Positions 23,128 to 28,162 of a stretch of DNA of 28,162 bases are shown here, piece by piece (the stretch's first letter is position 1; every line of letters starts with the position of its first letter). The DNA comes from JBEKJU01 sp050011095 (GTDB lineage: Bacteria > Desulfobacterota > Syntrophorhabdia > Syntrophorhabdales > WCHB1-27): the NCBI GenBank assembly GCA_050011095.1, contig JBEKJU010000013.1, forward strand, positions 1 through 28,162, given 5' to 3'. Under the pieces are notes generated by a model. That model was given only the letters and a program-made list of their open reading frames with translations. It was not told the origin of the DNA and did not search any database. Made by a program: the position numbers and the translations under genes.

Positions 23128-23733
23128 CTATGATTCGACTGTCTCGCCGAGCTGGTATCTGACGAATCTCCTCACCAGGATATTTTCCCCCATCTTCGAG
23201 ACGAGGTCGTCAAGAAGGTCCTTGATGGTGACGTCAGGGTTCCTGATGAAGGGCTGTTCAAGGAGACAGACCTCCTGGTAGAACTTCTCGAGCTTGCCGT
23301 CCGCAATCCTGTCGAGGATCTTGTCGGGCTTGCCCGATTCCTTCGCCTGTACCCGATAAATGTTCTTTTCCTTCTCCCTTACCTCTTCGGGGACATCCTC
23401 TCTCTTCACATAGCTCGGGTTCGCCGCGGTCACCTGCATGGCGACGTCCTTCGAAAAGGTCTGAAACTGATCGGTTTTAGCAACGAAATCCGTTTCGCAG
23501 TTTACCTCTACCATGGTGGCAATCTTGCCACCCATATGGACATAAACCGCAATCGTTCCCTCCGTGGCGGCCCTTCCCACCCTCTTTTGGGCCTTTGCAA
23601 GGCCCTTCTCGCGGAGATAGTCCACGGCCTTGTCCATATCCCCATTGGAGACCTTGAGGGCCTCTTTACAATCCATCAGGCCGACGCCCGTTTTCTCCCT
23701 CAATGCTTTCACCTGGTCTGCGGTTATATCCAT
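23128..23733 (-). CDS. tsf: Elongation factor Ts (short form)
   Basis: A 201-aa guanine-nucleotide exchange factor for EF-Tu. The N-terminal UBA-like domain (VKALREKTGVGLMDCKEALK) and the TDFV core motif (NCETDFVAKTDQF, about residue 80) are present. At about 200 aa it is the short form lacking the second core subdomain of E. coli EF-Ts (283 aa), as known from Thermus and several deltaproteobacteria. ATG 23733 shares one base with the rpsB stop (TGATG); a TTG just upstream is the alternative. Confidence 0.95.
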   Translation of the reverse strand: MDITADQVKALREKTGVGLMDCKEALKVSNGDMDKAVDYLREKGLAKAQKRVGRAATEGTIAVYVHMGGKIATMVEVNCETDFVAKTDQFQTFSKDVAMQVTAANPSYVKREDVPEEVREKEKNIYRVQAKESGKPDKILDRIADGKLEKFYQEVCLLEQPFIRNPDVTIKDLLDDLVSKMGENILVRRFVRYQLGETVES

Positions 23734-24536
23734 CAATAGCTTCCTCCTTCTCCTTCCTCGAACCCGCCTTCGTATTTATCCTCGAGCACGCTCTCGTCGA
23801 TAAAGGGCTTCGGCCCGTCCTTTTCCTCATCCTTGCCCTGGAACTCCTCGACGTAGAGCGCCTTGCCTTCGAGTACGGCATCGGCGATCTTGGAGGTGAT
23901 CAGCTTGATTGCCCTTATGGCATCGTCGTTTCCGGGGATAACGAGATCGATGTCGTCGGGGTCGCAGTTGGTGTCGACGATCCCGACCGTGGGGATGCCC
24001 AGCTTCCTGGCCTCGTTTACCGCGATGTACTCCTTTTTCGGGTCCACGATGTAGATCGCGCCCGGCAGGCGATCCATATCCTTGATGCCGCCGAGATGTC
24101 TTTCGAGCTTCACTATCTCACGGTCTATGCTCAGGGCCTCCTTTTTCGGAAGCACCTTGAAAATGTCGCTGCCTTTCAGTTCCTCGTACTTACGAAGCCT
24201 GTCGATGCTCTTCTCGATGGTCTGGTAGTTGGTGAGTGTCCCCCCGAGCCATCTAACGTTCACGTGAAAGGCGCCGCAGCGCTTTGACTCTTCGACGATC
24301 GCCTCCTGGGCCTGCTTCTTCGTGCCCACGAAAAGGACGTATTCGTTCCGGGAGGCGACCTCTTTCACGAAATTGTATGCCTCCTTGAACATCTTCAACG
24401 TCTTCTGCAAATCGATAATATAGATCCCGTTCCTTGCCCCGAAAATGTACGGTTTCATCTTGGGGTTCCAGCGCTTTGTTTGATGCCCGAAATGGACACC
24501 GGCTTCCAGCAATTGTTTGATGGTGAGATTAGACAT
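23733..24536 (-). CDS. rpsB: 30S ribosomal protein S2
   Basis: A 267-aa S2, essential for small-subunit assembly. ATG 24536 is chosen because AGGAGG lies 4 bases upstream and the protein begins with the canonical MSNLTIKQLLEAGVHFGHQ; an open frame of 60 more codons upstream has no S2 similarity. Signatures RWNPKMKPYIFG and WLGGTLTNYQTI are intact. The acidic C-terminal extension (GKDEEKDGPKP, ending EGGFEEGEGGSY) is a usual S2 variable tail. First gene of the nine-gene operon. Confidence 0.96.
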   Translation of the reverse strand: MSNLTIKQLLEAGVHFGHQTKRWNPKMKPYIFGARNGIYIIDLQKTLKMFKEAYNFVKEVASRNEYVLFVGTKKQAQEAIVEESKRCGAFHVNVRWLGGTLTNYQTIEKSIDRLRKYEELKGSDIFKVLPKKEALSIDREIVKLERHLGGIKDMDRLPGAIYIVDPKKEYIAVNEARKLGIPTVGIVDTNCDPDDIDLVIPGNDDAIRAIKLITSKIADAVLEGKALYVEEFQGKDEEKDGPKPFIDESVLEDKYEGGFEEGEGGSY

Positions 24537-24623
24537 CGATCCTCCTGGTTTTGTCTTCCGCCTTTCGCGTTTCGGCCCGAGACACGAAAACGTGCACCCT
24601 CTGCCGATTGAAGGGCGTGCAGA

Positions 24624-24818
24624 ATGACGAGCAGTATTCAGTATACAGCAGTGACGGGCATTTCTCAAGAGGAAATTCGGAAACGCCAGGTCTCCGGGGT
24701 ATGCAAAGGAAGACAATGGACGCGGCCTCTGTCTAATGAAATCGACATATATGAATACGTGCCCGAAGATCTTCTCGTAAGGCCGGTGAATATGGGGGGC
24801 GCCCGCCTTCGTTCTTGA
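24624..24818 (+). CDS. Doubtful 64-aa ORF
   Basis: An open frame whose last bases fall in the loop of a terminator hairpin (24799-24831), which suggests a real plus-strand transcript ends here. The second half (EIDIYEYVPEDLLVRPVN) looks protein-like, but there is no ribosome binding site at the ATG, the 5' half overlaps the rpsB promoter, and no family is recognised. A GTG at 24651 is another possible start. Confidence 0.25.
   Translation: MTSSIQYTAVTGISQEEIRKRQVSGVCKGRQWTRPLSNEIDIYEYVPEDLLVRPVNMGGARLRS
24640..24668 (-). promoter_or_regulatory. Promoter of the rpsB operon
   Basis: On the minus strand TTGAGA (24668-24663), a 17-base spacer and TATACT (24645-24640): both hexamers are close to sigma-70 consensus at ideal spacing. 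Transcription should begin near 24633, about 97 bases before the rpsB start. It would drive all nine genes down to tsaB. Confidence 0.7.
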
Positions 24819-24831
24819 AGGCAGGCGCTTT
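24799..24831 (+). terminator. Hairpin terminator
   Basis: GCGCCCGCCTTC pairs with GAAGGCAGGCGC (one C-A mismatch in 12) around the loop GTTCTT, followed by TTTCT. It faces the plus strand, between the doubtful 64-aa ORF and the small basic protein gene. Confidence 0.6.
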
Positions 24832-24870
24832 CTATGTTATCCTCTATCCTCTGACGAAGAGGAGGGAGCC

Positions 24871-25005
24871 ATGCCGTCGAACACCAAGATCACCGAGATG
24901 AAGAGGAAGAGAAAGAAGACCAGTCTCGGCAAGAAGAGAAAAAAGATGCAGTCGAAGCAGTCCACACCCGCCTTCCCGATCCATATAGCGGAAAAGGATG
25001 CCTGA
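24871..25005 (+). CDS. Small, very basic protein (44 aa)
   Basis: ATG 24871 is preceded by GGAGGGA and the frame runs to TGA 25003-25005. The N-terminal 30 residues contain 14 Lys/Arg (EMKRKRKKTSLGKKRKKM), and the tail is STPAFPIHIAEKDA. The composition resembles small ribosome- or nucleic-acid-associated proteins such as L34/L35-like or histone-like peptides, but it is not one I can name. Its own terminator-like hairpin follows at 25125-25140. The position next to the ribosomal operon is suggestive only. Confidence 0.6.
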   Translation: MPSNTKITEMKRKRKKTSLGKKRKKMQSKQSTPAFPIHIAEKDA

Positions 25006-25124
25006 TCCCGGCATGCGTTGAGCCACGCGCGCACGGGCGTCATGGCCGGCGCACGGACCATGGGGTCACGGGAGGCGACCGCTCGGCGCGGCGGTTGTGA
25101 GACGCCCTTACCGACCGGCGGATG

Positions 25125-25143
25125 CCGCCCGTGGGGGCGGGTT
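25125..25143 (+). terminator. Short GC hairpin after the small basic protein gene
   Basis: CCGCCC-GTGG-GGGCGG followed by GTTT; 6-bp stem with tetraloop. The T tract is short, so it would be a weak terminator. Confidence 0.35.
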
Positions 25144-25185
25144 TCATAAAAAAGGAAGGACGTGTTTTTCGGGTGACGAGGCCCC

Positions 25186-26355
25186 ATGAATCACGATGAG
25201 ACGGCAAAGGGCCATCAATACGAGATAGGACCGATCCGGCCGCCAAGTGAGGCATACAGCCTGCTCGTCCGATTCACCCGCCATTGCCCCTGGAACAGGT
25301 GCGAGTTCTGCCACCTCTACAAAGGCAAGAAATTCGAGAGAAGGCCGGTCGCCGACATCAAAAGGGACATCGACGCGATCAAGGCCATACGGGACGAGAT
25401 CACGGCCCTGACCTGGAAGAGGGGGGAAGGGGGCAGCCTCTCTCAGGGTGTGATCGAGGACATCTTCGCCAATCCCCGTTACAATGAGTTTTTCAGGAGC
25501 GTTGCCGCCTGGCTGTATTTCGGCGGCAGGCACGTCTTCATTCAGGACGCCAACTCCCTCGTCATGAAGGTGGATGATTTTGTTGACGCGCTCCAGTACC
25601 TCCGACAGGCCTTCCCGAGCATCGAGCGCATCACCTCCTACGGCCGTTCCCAGACGGTCTCCCAGCTTTTCACGGTTGACAAGCTGAGGCGCCTGAAAGA
25701 GGCGGGCCTGACAAGGCTCCACCTCGGATTGGAGACGGGTTCCGATTTCCTGTTGAGGTATATGCGGAAGGGCGTCACAAAGGGGCAGCAAATCGTTGCC
25801 GGACGCCTGGTGAAGGAGTCGGGGATAGAGCTTTCCGAGTACGTCATCGCCGGTCTGGGCGGAAAGAAGTGGTGGCGGGAACATGCGCTGGAGACGGCGG
25901 ACGCGCTGAACGAGATCGACCCTGACTTTATTCGCGTGAGGACGCTCAAGGTGACAAGGGGCATGCCCCTTTACGGGAAGCTCGAGGGCGGTGATTTCGT
26001 TCTCGCCCACGACGAGGAAATTCTCGTCGAATTGAGGCTCCTCATTGAGCGGCTCGGGCGCATCGGGAGCTACGTGAAAAGCGACCACATCCTTAACCTC
26101 CTGGAGGAGGTAGAGGGGAAACTGCCGGAGGAGAAGGAGAAGATCCTCTCTGTTATCGACCGGTATTTCTCGCTGAACGCAGAGGAGCGGCTCGTCTACC
26201 GGATGGGGAGGAGGGCCGGCGTCTACCGGGGCATCGACGGACTGGCCGACCCGGCAACCTACGGGCGCATCAAAAGGGCGATCCTCGAGATGGAAGAGAA
26301 GGAACCAGGATCGGCCGAGAAGCACCTCTCTCTGCTCCTCGAACAGTATATCTGA
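25186..26355 (+). CDS. Radical SAM protein with CX4CX2C cluster motif
   Basis: A 389-aa radical SAM enzyme. The [4Fe-4S] ligands are in CPWNRCEFC at about residues 34-42, a CX4CX2C spacing with one residue more than the canonical CX3CX2C. Downstream, HLGLETGSDFLLRYMRKG (about residues 180-197) matches the barrel segment shared with Elp3/HemN/MiaB-like proteins, and VIAGLGG follows at about 222-228. There is no B12-binding, TRAM or second-cluster domain; the C-terminal third is helical and charged. The substrate is unknown. GAGG is a few bases before the ATG. It stands alone, with 180 bases before it and 340 after. Confidence 0.88.
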   Translation: MNHDETAKGHQYEIGPIRPPSEAYSLLVRFTRHCPWNRCEFCHLYKGKKFERRPVADIKRDIDAIKAIRDEITALTWKRGEGGSLSQGVIEDIFANPRYNEFFRSVAAWLYFGGRHVFIQDANSLVMKVDDFVDALQYLRQAFPSIERITSYGRSQTVSQLFTVDKLRRLKEAGLTRLHLGLETGSDFLLRYMRKGVTKGQQIVAGRLVKESGIELSEYVIAGLGGKKWWREHALETADALNEIDPDFIRVRTLKVTRGMPLYGKLEGGDFVLAHDEEILVELRLLIERLGRIGSYVKSDHILNLLEEVEGKLPEEKEKILSVIDRYFSLNAEERLVYRMGRRAGVYRGIDGLADPATYGRIKRAILEMEEKEPGSAEKHLSLLLEQYI

Positions 26356-26558
26356 TAGCCAAATCGCTTATTTTCGACACATCGCCGTTGTCTTGCCGTC
26401 GTCTTCCGGACGAACGGAAGCGCCTCCGAGGGGTCTTGTTCAGGCCCGGTTTCCGTGATGAAAGGGGGGGAAGAGGGGCCGTCCACACGATCAGGGACTG
26501 AACAAATAGCCGGATTTGCTATTGGAAACTGTATGCAAAAACTTCTTGTGAAAACCCC
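26356..26558. other. Intergenic stretch before the panB promoter
   Basis: About 200 bases with no gene. A 6-bp hairpin CTTCCG-GACGAA-CGGAAG at 26403-26420 lies about 50 bases after the radical SAM stop but has no T tract. The remainder leads into the panB promoter. Confidence 0.4.
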
Positions 26559-26588
26559 TTGACGGGAAGCGGCGATTAGGTATATGAT
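26559..26588 (+). promoter_or_regulatory. Promoter of panBC
   Basis: TTGACG at 26559-26564, then TATATG (16-base spacer) or TATGAT (18-base spacer, 26583-26588). The predicted start is near 26593-26595, just before the first leader hairpin. Confidence 0.65.
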
Positions 26589-26592
26589 GAAT

Positions 26593-26642
26593 ATCTGAGA
26601 CCGCTTGGATCCATCACTGGACTGAGACGGAAGGAACGTTGG
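26593..26642 (+). ncRNA. Tandem bulged-A hairpins, 'pan' RNA motif candidate
   Basis: Two adjacent elements share CTGAGAC on the left and TTGG on the right. Element 1 (26593-26610) pairs ATCTG.G with TTGGAT; element 2 (26622-26642) pairs C-G, T-G, G-T, G-T, C-G, G-C around the loop GAAGGAA. In each, the two A of CTGAGAC are left unpaired as single-base bulges. A hairpin with two conserved bulged A, usually in tandem and upstream of panB/panC/panD in Chloroflexi, Firmicutes and deltaproteobacteria, is how the pan motif was described by comparative genomics. Its ligand was not established to my knowledge. Assignment is from memory of that description, not from a covariance-model search. Confidence 0.6.
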
Positions 26643-26648
26643 AGATTG

Positions 26649-26687
26649 GCCTTCTGAAATTACAGTTCAGAAGGCTTTTGTTTTTTT
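26649..26687 (+). terminator. Intrinsic terminator in the panB leader (attenuator)
   Basis: GCCTTCTGAA (26649-26658) and TTCAGAAGGC (26666-26675) pair perfectly over 10 bp around ATTACAG, followed by TTTTGTTTTTTT. It lies between the panB promoter and its start codon, with the T tract touching the ribosome binding site, so it can only be a regulated (attenuation) terminator for panBC. Confidence 0.8.
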
Positions 26688-26696
26688 GGGGGGTAG

Positions 26697-27491
26697 ATGG
26701 AAAAGATAACAGTACCAATCATAAGGGAAAGAAAGGGCAAAGACAGGATCAGCATGTTGACGGCCTACGATTTTCCCTTCGCGCAGATAATGGATGCCGC
26801 GGGAATCGATATTATCCTTGTGGGCGACTCAGTGGGAAATGCCGTGCTCGGCTACGCGAACACGCTTCCCGTCACGGTGGAAGAGATGATCCATCACACG
26901 GGCGCGGTGACGAGGGGCGCGAAGAGGGCGCTCGTGGTCATCGACATGCCCTTCATGTCCTACCAGGAAAGCATCGAGCAGGCCCGGAGGAACGCCGGCC
27001 GCATGATAAAGGAAAGCGGCGCGGAGGCGGTCAAGCTGGAGGGCGGAAGGAAAATGCGGGACGTGATCAGGGCCATCGTTGACATCGATATCCCCGTCAT
27101 GGCCCACATCGGTCTCACCCCCCAGTCGGTGAACGCCATGGGCGGCCACAAGGTGCAGGGCAAGGGGTCCGCGGAGGAGTTACTCATTGAAGACGCAAAG
27201 GCCGTCGAAGAGGCAGGCGCCTTCTCGGTCGTCCTGGAAGGCGTCCCGAGGGGCGTGGCGAAGAGGATTACCGAGATGCTTGCGATCCCGACGATCGGGA
27301 TAGGGGCGGGTCCGGACTGCGACGGCCAGGTTCTGGTCATCCACGATCTCGTCGGCCTGTCCGGCCAGTTCAGACCGAAGTTCGTCAAGACGTACGTGAA
27401 TCTTCGTGAGCAGATAGAGAAGGGTGTCAAGGAATATATCGAGGAGGTGAGAACGGGCGCCTTTCCGGACGATGCCCGTTCTTTCCATTGA
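26697..27491 (+). CDS. panB: 3-methyl-2-oxobutanoate hydroxymethyltransferase
   Basis: A 264-aa enzyme making ketopantoate from alpha-ketoisovalerate and methylene-tetrahydrofolate, the first step of the pantothenate branch. Metal and substrate motifs are LTAYDFPFAQ near residue 21, VGDSVGN at about 42-48, and DMPFMSYQ at about 83-90; HIGLTPQ and IGIGAGPDCDGQVLV follow in family order. Family length is 260-280 aa. A GGGGGG ribosome binding site lies directly after the leader terminator's T tract, so expression depends on reading through that hairpin. panC follows two bases after the stop. Confidence 0.96.
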   Translation: MEKITVPIIRERKGKDRISMLTAYDFPFAQIMDAAGIDIILVGDSVGNAVLGYANTLPVTVEEMIHHTGAVTRGAKRALVVIDMPFMSYQESIEQARRNAGRMIKESGAEAVKLEGGRKMRDVIRAIVDIDIPVMAHIGLTPQSVNAMGGHKVQGKGSAEELLIEDAKAVEEAGAFSVVLEGVPRGVAKRITEMLAIPTIGIGAGPDCDGQVLVIHDLVGLSGQFRPKFVKTYVNLREQIEKGVKEYIEEVRTGAFPDDARSFH

Positions 27492-27493
27492 TC

Positions 27494-28162
27494 ATGAGGA
27501 TTATCGAAACAGTCAAGGGGATGCAGGAAGCCTCGGAGACCTTCCGGAAGGAAGGGAAAAGGATAGGCTTCGTTCCCACCATGGGCTACCTGCACGGAGG
27601 CCATCTGGCGCTTGTCAAAAGGGCGAGAGAATTGGCCGACGTGGTGGTGGTGAGCATATTCGTCAATCCCACACAGTTCGGTCCAAAGGAAGACTTCGGC
27701 CGTTACCCCCGGGATTTCGAGCGCGACAGGGAATTGCTCGAAAGGGAGAAGACGGACGTCATCTTTTTCCCGGACGTTCCCGAGATGTATCCCGAGGGAT
27801 ATTCCACCTATGTCGGGATAAGGGGACTGGAGAACCATCTGTGCGGGCTGGAGAGGGAGGGCCACTTCGCGGGGGTGGCCACGGTCGTGGCGAAGCTCTT
27901 TCATGCCGTAAAGCCGCACGTGGCGATTTTCGGTCAAAAGGACTATCAGCAATTGAAGATCATCCAAAGGATGGTGAGGGATCTCAACATGGACCTCGAT
28001 GTCATCGGACATCCCACGGTGAGAGAGGATGGGGGGCTCGCCATGAGTTCGAGGAACGCGTACCTCAGCCCTGACGAGCGCGAAAAGGCGCTCCTTATCC
28101 ATGCATCGATGATGCGGGCCGAAGAGCTTTTCAGGGGCGGAGAAAGAAAGGCCCGTGTGCTG
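27494..28162 (+). CDS. panC: Pantothenate synthetase (3' end beyond the window)
   Basis: The first 223 residues of an enzyme usually about 280 aa; the frame is open at the window edge. It joins pantoate and beta-alanine with ATP to make pantothenate. The class I-like nucleotide-binding motif MGYLHGGHL is at residues 30-38, FVNPTQFGPKEDF at about 56-68, the GQKDYQQL element at about 152-159, and the KMSKS-equivalent AMSSRNAYLSP near 187-197. ATG 27494 begins two bases after the panB stop with no good ribosome binding site of its own, so translation is probably coupled to panB. Confidence 0.95.
   Translation, partial: MRIIETVKGMQEASETFRKEGKRIGFVPTMGYLHGGHLALVKRARELADVVVVSIFVNPTQFGPKEDFGRYPRDFERDRELLEREKTDVIFFPDVPEMYPEGYSTYVGIRGLENHLCGLEREGHFAGVATVVAKLFHAVKPHVAIFGQKDYQQLKIIQRMVRDLNMDLDVIGHPTVREDGGLAMSSRNAYLSPDEREKALLIHASMMRAEELFRGGERKARVL

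Larger units (their letters stand above)
24537..24870. other. Divergent region between rpsB and the right-end genes
   Basis: Holds the rpsB promoter and its ~95-base leader on the minus strand, and on the plus strand a doubtful 64-aa ORF and the terminator at 24799-24831. The leader could carry the S2 autoregulatory structure known from other bacteria, but I cannot verify a match. Confidence 0.5.

Noticed and set aside
25144..26325. 393-codon minus-strand frame opposite the radical SAM gene
   Set aside because: Antisense shadow of a GC-rich gene; the plus-strand product has cluster and barrel motifs.
1..28162. CRISPR array, tRNA, rRNA or complete insertion sequence
   Set aside because: I looked for regular short repeats, tRNA-like cloverleafs and complete transposase genes with inverted ends and found none; only the 34-residue tail at the left edge might belong to a transposase.

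Overview
The window reads as a chromosomal segment of an anaerobic, GC-rich Deltaproteobacteria-type bacterium (Syntrophobacterales/Syntrophorhabdia-like; this is inferred from gene content, and no rRNA or other direct taxonomic marker is present). Pointers are the core order rpsB-tsf-pyrH-frr-uppS-cdsA-dxr-rseP-tsaB, a short-form EF-Ts, an HcyBio-type homocysteine biosynthesis protein typical of anaerobes, FeS/radical SAM content and large chemoreceptors.

Left part (1 to about 5.1 kb): an accessory region. It has visibly lower and patchier GC, long gaps without genes, and genes that are broken or unrecognised. It holds the tail of an ORF entering from outside the window, a pair of related hairpin repeats (380-512), a two-gene minus-strand cassette of unknown function (708-1789), a type I methyltransferase gene (hsdM-like) cut off just before its catalytic NPPF motif, a 49-aa gene with a very good ribosome binding site, and a stand-alone FRG-domain gene. 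It looks like a decayed defence/mobile island. Its right edge probably lies near 5.1 kb, where a receptor-like signalling gene lacks its expected N-terminal part.

Chemotaxis block (5.16-9.69 kb, plus strand): a truncated MCP-like signalling protein, an 816-aa transmembrane chemoreceptor with a long HAMP-like array, and CheW.

Molybdate block (9.91-12.96 kb): modA-modB-modC on the minus strand and a divergent 69-aa molbindin (Mop). The shared upstream region has a promoter and a 7-bp inverted repeat placed like a ModE operator.

Redox and sulfur block (13.0-17.4 kb, minus strand): two zinc-ribbon miniproteins, thioredoxin, a metallo-beta-lactamase-fold hydrolase, an HcyBio homocysteine biosynthesis protein and cysteine synthase. 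cysK is followed directly by the HcyBio gene with an overlapping stop/start, so cysteine and homocysteine formation are probably co-expressed. A perfect 14-bp palindrome sits at the predicted cysK transcription start.

Housekeeping operon (17.45-24.54 kb, minus strand): nine tightly packed genes for translation (rpsB, tsf, frr), UMP kinase, undecaprenyl and phospholipid precursors (uppS, cdsA), isoprenoid synthesis (dxr), an intramembrane protease (rseP) and a tRNA t6A factor (tsaB). They are driven from a TTGAGA-17-TATACT promoter.

Right end (24.6-28.16 kb, plus strand): a doubtful 64-aa ORF ending in a terminator, a 44-aa very basic protein, a radical SAM protein with a CX4CX2C cluster motif, and panB-panC (panC runs off the window). 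Between the panB promoter and its start codon lie two tandem hairpins with paired bulged adenosines, then a perfect intrinsic terminator. This arrangement matches the published 'pan' RNA motif and is the clearest regulatory RNA in the window.
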